Notes under the pieces: model-generated | The model's input: the letters and a program-made list of their open reading frames with translations, nothing else | What the model was told of the DNA's origin: nothing | The model's database searches: none | Assembly (NCBI RefSeq): GCF_022749495.1 | Contig: NZ_CP094241.1 | Span: 1,922,001 to 1,986,000 of the forward strand | Origin: Neisseria macacae ATCC 33926 | Lineage (GTDB): Bacteria > Pseudomonadota > Gammaproteobacteria > Burkholderiales > Neisseriaceae | Length of the DNA stretch: 64,000 nucleotides | Direction of reading: 5' to 3' | In this document: piece after piece, positions 40,595 through 48,997 of the stretch | Position numbering within the stretch: position 1 is the first letter of the stretch | How the letters are laid out: every line of letters begins with the position of its first letter | Made by a program: the position numbers and the translations under genes

Positions 40595-42727
40595 ATGGCA
40601 AAACTGAAAACCATCGCACTTACCATTTCAAGTTTATCCGCAGCTTCCGGCGCAGCATACGCTCAAAATGCCACACCAGATCAAGTAGGTATGGCAATGA
40701 TGCGCCTCAATTCCTCTCTTTTGGATCAAGCCAAAGCGCAAACTTTCGGAACGGGCAGCCTTTGGGCATCGTTGCGCAAGGATTTCCGTATGAACGAGGT
40801 CAATTCCGAACTTGTTCGCCGCCATGAGAGCAAATTCGCTGCCAATAGTGCCTACTTCGACCGCACCATTACCCGCAGCAAACCCTATATGTACCATATT
40901 GCCAACGAAGTCAGAAAACGCAATATGCCTGCCGAAATCGCATTGCTGCCGTTTATCGAAAGCGCATTCGTTACCAAAGCAAAATCACATGTCGGCGCAT
41001 CCGGTCTGTGGCAGTTTATGCCTGCAACGGGTCGCCACTACGGCTTGGAAAAAACCCCTTTGTATGATGGCCGTCACGATGTCTACGCAGCAACTGACGC
41101 AGCATTGAATTACCTGCAATACCTGCACGGATTATTCGGCGACTGGTCCCTTGCACTGGCTGCCTACAACTGGGGCGAAGGTAATGTCGGCCGTGCCGTC
41201 AATCGTGCGCGTGCGCAAGGTTTGGAGCCGATTTACGAAAATCTGCGCATGCCTGACGAAACACGGAATTACGTTCCCAAACTCTTGGCCGTACGCAATA
41301 TCGTTGCCAACCCGCAAACTTTCGGCATGAATATCACCGAAATCAACAATCAGCCGTATTTCAAATCCCTGAGCATCGACAAGCCGATTGACAACAGCAC
41401 TATCGCCCGCTTCGCCAACATCAGCGAAAGCGAATTGCTGACACTCAATCCGGGATTCAATGCGCCTGTATTCATCCCGAAAAACAATCGTCGCCTATTG
41501 CTGCCTGTTGATTCTGTGGCTTCTTTCGAGAAAAACTACCGAAACGCAAATCCCGATACTTTGTTGTCTTGGAACATATACACATCCCGAAACAATACCA
41601 GCTTGAACGCCATCGCAGCAGAAACCGGTATGAGCGTTGCCGAAATCAAACGACTGAACGGCTTGGGAAATAACTCCCTGTCTTCCGACCGCAGTATTTT
41701 GGTAGCCAAGAATAAAGCAGCAAATTCGGCGACACCTGATACACTCTCATTCATCGATGTTGATAACAGACCGGATACTTACCGTTCCAATATGCCGGAA
41801 ATGGCACCTATTAAAACGGCAAAAGCAAATATTCCTACAATGGATTTTGCCAACATTAAACCCGTTGCAGCAGTACCAACAGATTATGTAGCCCTTGGCA
41901 AAAAAGCAGTATCCGAAACTGCTGTCGCTCAATCAGCTCCTGTTGGCGGAGAAAGCAAAATTGCTTCTGCAACTCCTACTACTGTTGCCAAAGCAGACAT
42001 CGCAACCACACCTGAAACCACTGTTCAAACCAACTCTTCAGCAGATTTGGCATCGGCAAATGTCAAAGAAGAGCGTATTCCTGAAGTGTTTACCCAATTG
42101 TCTCAAGCTGAAAGCAAGCCTGCCGTTGTCGAGCAAACTACTGCAAATACAACTACTGAGCTGACTACTGCTCAAGCTGCTCCGACGCAAGCTGCTGAAA
42201 CAGCCGATGAACTGATGGCGTTGGTAGATTCAAATCTTCGTACTCAAACTGAAAATGTAGCAGTTGCGCAAGCCTCCAGCGAACACAATATTGCATCCGA
42301 CGCAGTCAAAGCGCGTAGCGAGCGTATTGCCGCCAATACCGCCAAACAACAAAGCCGCACTGAGGCACGTTTGGCCCGTGCGGGCAATCAGCAGCAATCT
42401 CAAACCGCAGGTGCGGGCATGCACCGTGTAGCCGATGGCGATACGCTGTTTAATATCTCACGTCGTTACAACTTGAGCGTTGCTGATTTGATTATTGCCA
42501 ACAACATCAAAGGCAATAACATCCGTAAAGGTCAGCTGTTGCGTGTGACCGCAGCGCCCGCCAAAACTCGAAACAGTATCCGAAACGTTTCTTATACCGT
42601 TCGCAGAGGCGATACTTTGAATACCATCGCCAACCGATTCAACGTAGATGTAAACGATATCCGCCGCTGGAATCGAAATACCAATGGCGTGACACCCGGT
42701 CAACGTTTGAAATTAATCGGCAGTTAA
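40595..42727 (+). CDS. mltD: Membrane-bound lytic transglycosylase D with LysM repeats
   Basis: A 710-residue exported protein. A signal peptide (residues 1-23) is followed by an SLT domain (about 95-230) with catalytic Glu122 in LPFIESAF and the SGLWQFMPATG motif. A first LysM-like segment is near 325-365, then a long low-complexity Thr/Ala/Gln linker (about 370-600), then two LysM domains (about 610-655 and 665-708; HRVADGDTLFNISRRY, YTVRRGDTLNTIANRF). It cleaves peptidoglycan glycan strands. No lipobox Cys is seen, so it is likely periplasmic despite the MltD name. Confidence 0.93.
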   Translation: MAKLKTIALTISSLSAASGAAYAQNATPDQVGMAMMRLNSSLLDQAKAQTFGTGSLWASLRKDFRMNEVNSELVRRHESKFAANSAYFDRTITRSKPYMYHIANEVRKRNMPAEIALLPFIESAFVTKAKSHVGASGLWQFMPATGRHYGLEKTPLYDGRHDVYAATDAALNYLQYLHGLFGDWSLALAAYNWGEGNVGRAVNRARAQGLEPIYENLRMPDETRNYVPKLLAVRNIVANPQTFGMNITEINNQPYFKSLSIDKPIDNSTIARFANISESELLTLNPGFNAPVFIPKNNRRLLLPVDSVASFEKNYRNANPDTLLSWNIYTSRNNTSLNAIAAETGMSVAEIKRLNGLGNNSLSSDRSILVAKNKAANSATPDTLSFIDVDNRPDTYRSNMPEMAPIKTAKANIPTMDFANIKPVAAVPTDYVALGKKAVSETAVAQSAPVGGESKIASATPTTVAKADIATTPETTVQTNSSADLASANVKEERIPEVFTQLSQAESKPAVVEQTTANTTTELTTAQAAPTQAAETADELMALVDSNLRTQTENVAVAQASSEHNIASDAVKARSERIAANTAKQQSRTEARLARAGNQQQSQTAGAGMHRVADGDTLFNISRRYNLSVADLIIANNIKGNNIRKGQLLRVTAAPAKTRNSIRNVSYTVRRGDTLNTIANRFNVDVNDIRRWNRNTNGVTPGQRLKLIGS

Positions 42728-42741
42728 GATTACTCTTCATG

Positions 42742-42777
42742 AAAAAGTCGTCTGAAATTTTCAGACGACTTTTTATT
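42742..42777 (+). terminator. DUS-pair terminator after mltD
   Basis: AAAAAGTCGTCTGAAA and TTTCAGACGACTTTTT pair almost without a loop; the first base of the DUS has changed on both sides together (AGTCGTCTGAA). Confidence 0.85.
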
Positions 42778-42845
42778 TGCCATCAAATTCAATTTTCCCC
42801 GCATCATCACTACGCCTCCTTAAAGAGAAAGTTTATAGTGAATAA

Positions 42846-43002
42846 TATAGTGGATTAACTTTAAACCAGTACGGCGTTGCCTCGCCTTAGCTCAAAGAGA
42901 ACGATTCTCTAAGGTGCTGAAGCACCAAGTGAATCGGTTCCGTACTATCTGTACTGTCTGCGGCTTCGTCGCCCTGTCCTGATTTAAATTCAACCCACTA
43001 TA
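42846..43002. repeat. Correia element (long form, 157 bp)
   Basis: TATAGTGGATTAA at the left; the right end reads CAACCCACTATA (one change from TAATCCACTATA). The roughly 50-bp central block is present. It lies between mltD and the thioesterase gene, which face each other. Confidence 0.95.
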
Positions 43003-43025
43003 ACGTTTCATCCCAATACTAAATT

Positions 43026-43060
43026 AAAAAGGTCGTCTGAAATCCGTTTTCAGACGACCT
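43026..43060 (-). terminator. DUS-pair terminator of the YciA-like gene
   Basis: AAAAAGGTCGTCTGAAA pairs with TTTTCAGACGACCT; it lies 6 bp past the stop. Confidence 0.82.
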
Positions 43061-43065
43061 CTTGC

Positions 43066-43503
43066 TTAAATCAAACCTTCCAGTTTTGGGTTACCCTCTT
43101 TCGGAATCGGGCGTTTGTTACCTTCACTATCAATGGCGACATAAGTGAAGACAGCCTCTGTCACGAGTTGACGATCCTCAGTAAGATGATCGTTCATCAA
43201 TGTTTTTACCCAAACCTCGATTTTCAGTTGCAACGAAGTATTACCCACGCTCACGCAGCGGCCGTAACAACAGACGACATTCCCCACTTTCACAGGACGG
43301 ATGAAATTCATTTCCTGAACAGCTACGGTAACAATACGGCCTTGTGCGATTTCCGCCGCCAAAATACCGCCGCCCAAATCCATTTGCGACATAATCCAGC
43401 CACCGAAAATATCTTGATTGGGATTAGTGTCGCGCGGCATGGCAACGGTGCGCAGCAAAAGCTCGCCTTGTGGTTTAGTGTGTTGTTTTTCATTTTGTGT
43501 CAT
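43066..43503 (-). CDS. Acyl-CoA thioesterase, YciA-like
   Basis: A 145-residue hot-dog thioesterase of the YciA/BFIT type: LRTVAMPRDTNPNQDIFGGWIMSQMDLGGGILA with the catalytic Asp, then VTVAVQEMNFIRPVKVGNVVCCYGRCV. It hydrolyses acyl-CoAs of varied length and probably buffers the CoA pool. Stands alone, with its own DUS terminator. Confidence 0.9.
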   Translation of the reverse strand: MTQNEKQHTKPQGELLLRTVAMPRDTNPNQDIFGGWIMSQMDLGGGILAAEIAQGRIVTVAVQEMNFIRPVKVGNVVCCYGRCVSVGNTSLQLKIEVWVKTLMNDHLTEDRQLVTEAVFTYVAIDSEGNKRPIPKEGNPKLEGLI

Positions 43504-43587
43504 GGGAAATATCCTTTTTAGAGGTGCAGCTTTCGTGTGAAGTTGAGAAGCCGATTGAAGCAGTGTGGGATGATTGCCTGCGATAAC

Positions 43588-43628
43588 AAGGCCGTCTGAA
43601 AACTTCTATACGGTTTTCAGACGACCTT
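43588..43628 (-). terminator. Mixed-dialect DUS pair
   Basis: AAGGCCGTCTGAAAAC on one side is AG type; GTTTTCAGACGACCTT on the other is muc type. The stem keeps pairing except at the one position where the dialects differ. It lies about 28 bp past the stop of the dehydrogenase gene. Confidence 0.7.
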
Positions 43629-43655
43629 GAACCATATTCTGAGACAACGCTATTT

Positions 43656-44528
43656 CTAACGTTCTGCCAATTTCAAATAAACGCCGGCAACGTCTTGCTC
43701 TCCGTAACCTGCCGTTACCGCTTGGCGGTAATTTTCAGCAACGGTTTCGACAGCAGGCAGCGACTTACCGGCTTGCTCCAGCTCTTTGACCGCCAGATTA
43801 AGGTCTTTGGAAGCGTGTTTGAGTGCGAAGGCAGGTGGGAATTCACGGTTTGCCCACAGCGATTTTTTGGTTTGGAACATAGGCGAATCCATAGCGGAAT
43901 TACTGATGGCTTCGATGATGGTATCCGTATCGACACCAAACTGTTGGGCCATCAGCATAGCCTCGCTGTATGCTTCGCCGAAAATACCCAGCAGGGAGTT
44001 CAGCACGAGTTTTGCACCCGAACCTTTCCCTACCCCGCCGAAATGGAAAGTTTGTTTGCCGACAATGGAAAACACTTTTTGCAGAGGCGTTAAAACGCTT
44101 TCTTCTCCACCAAACAAAATCAGCAACGTACCATTAGTAGCAGGACCGACCGAACCGGAAACAGGCGCTTCTGCAAACTGTCCGCCTGCAGCTTCGACCA
44201 ATTCTTTAACGGCAAGATTTTCAGACGAAGCAATAGTGCTCATATTGACAATAATTTTGCCCGCAAGCTCCTTGCGAACCTCTTCACTCAAAATATCGCG
44301 CACAGCCGCGAAGTCGGAAACCATCAGAAAAATAACGGGATAAGCGCGGATAAGATCGATGGTGCTTGCGTACACTTTCGCGCCTTTATTGGCAAGGTCG
44401 GCGGTTTTATCGGGCGAACGGTTATAAACACCGACTTCGATACCGGCGTTCAAAAGCCGCGTTACCATCGGATTACCCATTTGACCCAAGCCTATCCAGC
44501 CGATTTGCGTGTATTCGTTTGTTGCCAT
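43656..44528 (-). CDS. NAD(P)-dependent beta-hydroxyacid dehydrogenase
   Basis: A 290-residue member of the 3-hydroxyisobutyrate/tartronate semialdehyde reductase family: Rossmann loop IGWIGLGQMGNPM, NRSPDKTADL after the second strand, the substrate segment APVSGSVGPATNGTL, and catalytic Lys in GKGSGAKLVLNSLLG. The start MATNEYTQ was chosen because AAAGGAG lies 9 bases upstream; an earlier in-frame start lacks it. The exact substrate is not certain. Confidence 0.88.
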   Translation of the reverse strand: MATNEYTQIGWIGLGQMGNPMVTRLLNAGIEVGVYNRSPDKTADLANKGAKVYASTIDLIRAYPVIFLMVSDFAAVRDILSEEVRKELAGKIIVNMSTIASSENLAVKELVEAAGGQFAEAPVSGSVGPATNGTLLILFGGEESVLTPLQKVFSIVGKQTFHFGGVGKGSGAKLVLNSLLGIFGEAYSEAMLMAQQFGVDTDTIIEAISNSAMDSPMFQTKKSLWANREFPPAFALKHASKDLNLAVKELEQAGKSLPAVETVAENYRQAVTAGYGEQDVAGVYLKLAER

Positions 44529-44616
44529 TGTGTTTGCTCCTTTGTTTGTCTTGCCGTGCAATCATATAGGTTTACGGGTCGTCTGAAAAGTTTTTCAGAG
44601 GGTTGGATAAAGTATT

Positions 44617-44773
44617 TATAGTGAATTAAATTTAAATCAGGACAAGGCGACGAAGCCGCAGACAGTACAGATAGTACGGAACCGATTCACTTGGTGCTTC
44701 AGCACCTTAGAGAATCGTTCTCTTTGAGCTAAGGCGAGGCAACGCCGTACCGGTTTAAAGTTAATCCACTATA
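44617..44773. repeat. Correia element (long form, 157 bp)
   Basis: Left end TATAGTGAATTAAAT, right end TTAATCCACTATA; central long block present (GAACCGATTCACTTGGTGC). It lies upstream of the dehydrogenase gene on the opposite strand and may add a promoter. Confidence 0.94.
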
Positions 44774-44861
44774 TATTGATATGAACGAAATCGCCTTTCA
44801 TTTGTTGAGGCATATGCGGCTGTTTTTCATATTCACGCTACCGATTAACCACGCTTAATAC

Positions 44862-44902
44862 AAAAAGGTCGTCTGAAAACCCAAGTTTTCAGACGACCTT
44901 TT
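44862..44902 (-). terminator. DUS-pair terminator after purA
   Basis: AAAAAGGTCGTCTGAAAACCC pairs with GTTTTCAGACGACCTTTT, 13 bp past the purA stop. Confidence 0.85.
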
Positions 44903-44914
44903 ACAATCAAACCA

Positions 44915-46213
44915 TTATGCGAACGGATGATGCAAAACAATGGTTTCTTCGCGGTCAGGGCCGGTAGAGACGATGGCTACCGGCGCACCGCAGACTTCTT
45001 CGATGCGTTTCAAATATGCTTTGGCATTGGCAGGCAATGCGTCGTAGCTTTTCACGCCGACAGTCGATTCGCTCCAGCCGGGCATGGTTTCGTAAATCGG
45101 CTTGCAGGTTTCTACCGCGTCCGAACCGCAAGGCAGGATGTCGGTTTTGCTACCGTCGGGTAATTCGTAGCCGACGCAGATATTGATGGTTTCAATGCCG
45201 TCCATCACGTCCAGCTTGGTGATACACATACCGGAAATGCCGTTGACTTGAATGGAACGTTTCAACGCGGCGGCATCAAACCAACCGCAACGGCGTGCGC
45301 GGCCGGTTACGGAGCCGAATTCGTGTCCGCGTTCTGCCAAACCTGCGCCTACTTCGTCGAACAATTCAGTCGGGAATGGGCCTGAACCGACGCGCGTGGT
45401 ATAGGCTTTGACGATACCCAAAACATAATCCAGCATTTGCGGACCTACGCCCGCGCCTGCGGAAGCGGCTCCCGCCAAGCAGTTGGACGAGGTAACGAAG
45501 GGGTAAGTGCCGTAGTCGATGTCCAACAGCGTACCTTGCGCGCCTTCAAACAGCAGTTTTTCGCCGTTTTTGTTTTTCTCGTTCAACACACGGGATACGT
45601 CGGTAATCATAGGCGTAATGCGCGGCGCGACTTTTTCGATAACCGCCATCACGTCTTCCGCTTTAACCGGCTCGGCATTGTGCAGATGTTGCAGTTGGAC
45701 ATTGTAATAGGCAAGGACGGCATCCAGTTTTTCACACAGTTTTTCAGGATGCAGCAAATCGACGACGCGGATGGCGCGGCGTGCCACTTTGTCTTCGTAG
45801 GCTGGGCCGATGCCGCGACCGGTCGTGCCGATTTTGCCTTTGCCGCGCGATGCTTCGCGGGCTTGGTCAAGCGCGATGTGGTAAGGCAGGATCAGCGGAC
45901 AGGTCGGGGCGATTTTCAGACGACCTTCAACGTTTTTCACGCCTGCTGCGTTCAATTCGTCGATTTCGCCCAACAATGCTTCGGGGGATACGACAACGCC
46001 GGAACCGATAAAGCAGTCCAAGTTTTCATGCAGGATGCCGCTCGGAATCAGGCGCAAAATGGTTTTCTTGCCGCCGACGACCAAAGTATGACCCGCATTG
46101 TGGCCGCCTTGGAAACGCACGACACCGCTGGTTTCTTCCGCCAGCCAGTCAACGATTTTACCTTTGCCTTCATCGCCCCACTGGGCGCCGATTACTACAA
46201 CATTTTTAGCCAT
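44915..46213 (-). CDS. purA: Adenylosuccinate synthetase
   Basis: A 432-residue GTP-dependent enzyme joining IMP and aspartate on the way to AMP. Signatures: VVVIGAQWGDEGKGK at the start, GHNAGHTLV, GTTGRGIGPAYEDK and the C-terminal VGVKSYDALP. The start MAKNVVV gives the usual 432 residues; a second ATG 6 bases upstream (MAMAKN) has a closer AGGT and may be used too. It follows hisZ on the same strand, an order common in beta-proteobacteria. Confidence 0.96.
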   Translation of the reverse strand: MAKNVVVIGAQWGDEGKGKIVDWLAEETSGVVRFQGGHNAGHTLVVGGKKTILRLIPSGILHENLDCFIGSGVVVSPEALLGEIDELNAAGVKNVEGRLKIAPTCPLILPYHIALDQAREASRGKGKIGTTGRGIGPAYEDKVARRAIRVVDLLHPEKLCEKLDAVLAYYNVQLQHLHNAEPVKAEDVMAVIEKVAPRITPMITDVSRVLNEKNKNGEKLLFEGAQGTLLDIDYGTYPFVTSSNCLAGAASAGAGVGPQMLDYVLGIVKAYTTRVGSGPFPTELFDEVGAGLAERGHEFGSVTGRARRCGWFDAAALKRSIQVNGISGMCITKLDVMDGIETINICVGYELPDGSKTDILPCGSDAVETCKPIYETMPGWSESTVGVKSYDALPANAKAYLKRIEEVCGAPVAIVSTGPDREETIVLHHPFA

Positions 46214-46249
46214 AGCCATATAACCTATTAATATTAAAAAATTATCATG

Positions 46250-46308
46250 AATCAACTTCAAACCAAGACGGCTTTGCGCCCTGCCCTGATTTGCCTTTAA
46301 TCTGCTAT
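46250..46308. repeat. Degenerate short CREE between hisZ and purA
   Basis: ACTTCAAACCAAGACGGC and GCCCTGATTTGCCTTTAATC and TGCTATGA resemble ACTTTAAACCAGTACGGC, GTCCTGATTTAAATTTAATC and CACTATA of the complete elements, with a large internal deletion and lost ends. Judged by eye. Confidence 0.5.
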
Positions 46309-46318
46309 GAATGGGTAT

Positions 46319-47470
46319 TTAAATTTTCTCAACCTGCCAAACGCCGTCCGACTTTTTCAGACGACCTGCAACCTCTTCCGAAGCGTTGTGTTCGATACCG
46401 TAGTCGACAACGACACACTGCCCTTGTTCACGCAGGGCTTCGACTGCTTCGCGAGCCGCTTCGGCATCTTCCGCATCGACCAAGACGACGGGCTGCCGCT
46501 CAATGGCGGGCAAACGTCCGATAAAGCTGCGCAAGTCGAAACTGAATCCTGTTGCCGGACGCGCACGGCCGAAATATTCGCCCAATCCGTCATAACGCCC
46601 GCCCCGCGCGACCGCGTCATGGAAATTGGAACCGTATGCGGCATACAGCAAGCCCGTGTGGTAATTGTCGACACGCAGTTCGGATAAGTCGATATGGACT
46701 TTCTGATTCGGGAAGGCATCGCACACTGCCTGCAATTCGTCCAACGCGCTGCCGACTGCCGACAGATCCGGCAATCGTTCGCGCGCGGCGGACAACACTT
46801 CCCGTCCGCCATACAGACGCGGCAGCAGCGAAAATGCTTTCGCCCACATACCGTCCAGCTTCCAAGCCTTAACCTGCGCCTCGACCGCTTCGGTATCTTT
46901 ATCCTGCATCAAAGCAAGCAGCGTTGCGGACTGCTCCGCATCCAAATGCGCCGCATCGGACAAAGCGCGGAATACGCCGATATGACCCAGCGACAGCAAA
47001 ACCTCGCCCATATCGGCAATCTTCATGCTTTTGAGCATCAGGTCAATCAGCTCGATATCTGCCCGGATGTCGGTGAAACCATACATCTCCGCCCCCGCCT
47101 GCAAAGGTTCGCGCATATTGAGCAAACCTTCCGGCCGCGCATGTAACACAGGACCTGCGTAGCACAAGCGGTTAATCCCTTGATTGGCGGACAAAAGATG
47201 TGCATCGATACGCGCCACTTGCGGCGTAATGTCGGCACGGATGCCCAACTGCCGACCGCTCAGCTGATCGACCACCAAAATGGTTTTCAAAGACAAACCC
47301 GCGTCAATGTGCGTCAGCAGGGAATGGCTGTATTCCATCAGCGGAGGCTGTACCAGCTCGTAACCGTGCACTCGGAACAAAGTCAACAACTGCTCTCGCG
47401 CGCTTTCCAACTGTCGGGCGTTGGTCGGCAACACATCGGCAACATGTTCGGGAAGCTGCCAAGATTGCAT
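46319..47470 (-). CDS. hisZ: ATP phosphoribosyltransferase regulatory subunit
   Basis: A 383-residue HisRS-like protein without tRNA-binding part, needed with the short HisG for the first step of histidine synthesis. Features: MQSWQLPEHVADVLPTNARQLESAREQLL, PPLMEYSHSLL, then the class II synthetase-like motif 2 region QLGIRADITPQVARID, and the C-terminal YDGLGEYFGRARPATGFSFDLRSF. Upstream of purA on the same strand. Confidence 0.93.
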   Translation of the reverse strand: MQSWQLPEHVADVLPTNARQLESAREQLLTLFRVHGYELVQPPLMEYSHSLLTHIDAGLSLKTILVVDQLSGRQLGIRADITPQVARIDAHLLSANQGINRLCYAGPVLHARPEGLLNMREPLQAGAEMYGFTDIRADIELIDLMLKSMKIADMGEVLLSLGHIGVFRALSDAAHLDAEQSATLLALMQDKDTEAVEAQVKAWKLDGMWAKAFSLLPRLYGGREVLSAARERLPDLSAVGSALDELQAVCDAFPNQKVHIDLSELRVDNYHTGLLYAAYGSNFHDAVARGGRYDGLGEYFGRARPATGFSFDLRSFIGRLPAIERQPVVLVDAEDAEAAREAVEALREQGQCVVVDYGIEHNASEEVAGRLKKSDGVWQVEKI

Positions 47471-47826
47471 GGGAATCTACCTTCTATCTGTTTTTGTAAA
47501 CGCAAAGGGCTGCTTGAATTTAAAACCAGACGGACACACAGCCCGCTTCTCGAAATACGCCGCGCAAACGATGCAGCGTTTCCAACAAATCTGATTTTAA
47601 ATTCAAACAGCCCCTGAATGACGGCTTTAAACCGCCGAGTTATTAAAAGCAGACTTTACCATACAAAACAATTTTGTGCAGCCTGTTTTCATACCGGACA
47701 GCCCCTGACTTTGGCGCAAATGGGATTTTGTATACGGGAAATAACATGTTTAAGAAGCATCTCAAGCAACTGGGGTAGTCTCGGCAAAGGTGTTGCTTGT
47801 TATTCCTCAACGCCCCATCAATCTTA
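47471..47826. other. Region upstream of hisZ
   Basis: About 356 bp without a convincing gene. It contains a palindromic MITE-like segment (47505-47615) and a second CAGCCCCTGA at 47702 that repeats its end; the hisZ promoter lies at the left. Confidence 0.5.
47505..47615. repeat. MITE-like element with 26-bp inverted ends
   Basis: AAGGGCTGCTTGAATTTAAA at the left and TTTAAATTCAAACAGCCCCT at the right are inverted repeats (the full arms are 26 bp with 3 mismatches), enclosing about 59 bp. It differs in sequence from CREE. No coding capacity. Confidence 0.65.
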
Positions 47827-47933
47827 TATAGTGGATTAACTTTAAACCAGTACGGCGTTGCCTCGCCTTGCCGTACTATCTGTACTGTCTGCGGCTTCGT
47901 CGCCTTGTCCTGATTTAAATTTAATCCACTATA
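47827..47933. repeat. Correia element (short form, 107 bp)
   Basis: TATAGTGGATTAA and TTAATCCACTATA ends with the standard core and no long central block. Confidence 0.94.
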
Positions 47934-47946
47934 CTTGATTTAGCTT

Positions 47947-47981
47947 AAAGGTCGTCTGAAAACCCATTTCAGACGACCTTC
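47947..47981 (-). terminator. DUS-pair terminator of the RnfB-like gene
   Basis: AAAGGTCGTCTGAAAAC pairs with TTTCAGACGACCTT, 19 bp past the stop. Confidence 0.82.
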
Positions 47982-47999
47982 AAAGTCTCTCCACCGACA

Positions 48000-48848
48000 T
48001 CACCGTATTTCTTTGGCTGCTTCTTGCTCCGCTTTGTAACGGCGCAGATAGGCAAGCGCGGCGGCTTTTTCTTCTTCGTTGCCATATTTGACATCGCGTT
48101 GGGCGCGGCGCAATTCGGCGCGCTCTTTAGCTTCTTCAATTTGCCGGTTTTTGAATGCTTCGCGGTTGTCGGATGCAACCAGCTTGTCTTGTTGGGATTG
48201 GGCTTTCGCCATGGCTTTGGCAATCAAATCCATGGGATTGAAGGCAGGTTTGGCGGCAGCTTGGGTTTCGGCTTGAATTTGCGCCTGCTTGGCTTTAACG
48301 GCGGCTTCGCGCTCGGCAAGCATGGCTTTGCGTTCCGCCTCGTCGCGTGCTTTGCGCTCCGTGTGCCAATCAAAGCGGCTTTGCGCGTGTTCGGCGGCGG
48401 CGAAACGCGCTTCGGAAGAACGGCTCAGGCTGCGCGCGGCGGGGAGGTATTCCTGTTTGGAAGGTATCATGTCGATACAGTCCACCGGACAAGGCGGGAG
48501 GCAGAGTCCGCAGCCTGTGCATTCGTCGCTGATGACGGTGTGCATAAACTTGCTTGCGCCCATAATCGCATCGACTGGACAAGCGCGGATGCAGGCGGTA
48601 CAGCCGATACAGGCGGCTTCGTCTATCAAGGCGACGGCTTTGGGCTGCGTTTTGACCGGCGCAACGCGCGGCTTACCCAATAAGGCGGCAATATCCACCA
48701 TCACCGCTTCTCCTCCGGGCGCGCACAAATTAACAGGCGCATCCTCGTGCAACAAAGCTTGTGCATAAGGCAGGCAGCCTTGATAGCCGCATTCTCGGCA
48801 CTGGGTTTGCGGCAGCAGGCGGTTGATGGCTTGAAGGTCGGTCGGCAT
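48000..48848 (-). CDS. rnfB: RnfB-type ferredoxin, electron transport protein
   Basis: A 282-residue soluble iron-sulfur protein. The N-terminal Fe-S domain has CRECGYQGCLPYAQALL, then two 4Fe-4S motifs (CIGCTACIRACPVDAI and CTGCGLCLPPCPVDCIDM), then a long basic, coiled-coil-rich tail (residues about 165-282, many Glu/Lys/Ala). The start MPTDLQAINRLLPQ was chosen by family; the extra upstream residues come from a non-conserved frame. It lacks the N-terminal membrane helix of canonical RnfB. No other rnf genes are in the window, so it is likely a stand-alone ferredoxin. Confidence 0.85.
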   Translation of the reverse strand: MPTDLQAINRLLPQTQCRECGYQGCLPYAQALLHEDAPVNLCAPGGEAVMVDIAALLGKPRVAPVKTQPKAVALIDEAACIGCTACIRACPVDAIMGASKFMHTVISDECTGCGLCLPPCPVDCIDMIPSKQEYLPAARSLSRSSEARFAAAEHAQSRFDWHTERKARDEAERKAMLAEREAAVKAKQAQIQAETQAAAKPAFNPMDLIAKAMAKAQSQQDKLVASDNREAFKNRQIEEAKERAELRRAQRDVKYGNEEEKAAALAYLRRYKAEQEAAKEIR

Positions 48849-48923
48849 GGCGGATAGAGTCAAAATCGAAAGCGTGTATTTTATCGGGAAACGGAATGCA
48901 GGGAAACCAAGACCAAAATAAAT

Positions 48924-48966
48924 AAGGTCGTCTGAAAACTTCAAAATAAAGGTTTTCAGACGACCT
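48924..48966. terminator. DUS-pair hairpin between RnfB-like gene and porin
   Basis: AAGGTCGTCTGAAAACTT pairs with GGTTTTCAGACGACCT; it lies 32 bp past the porin stop on the minus strand. Confidence 0.8.
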
Positions 48967-48997
48967 CTTCTATTTTCTGACTATCCGTACCGCTTCA

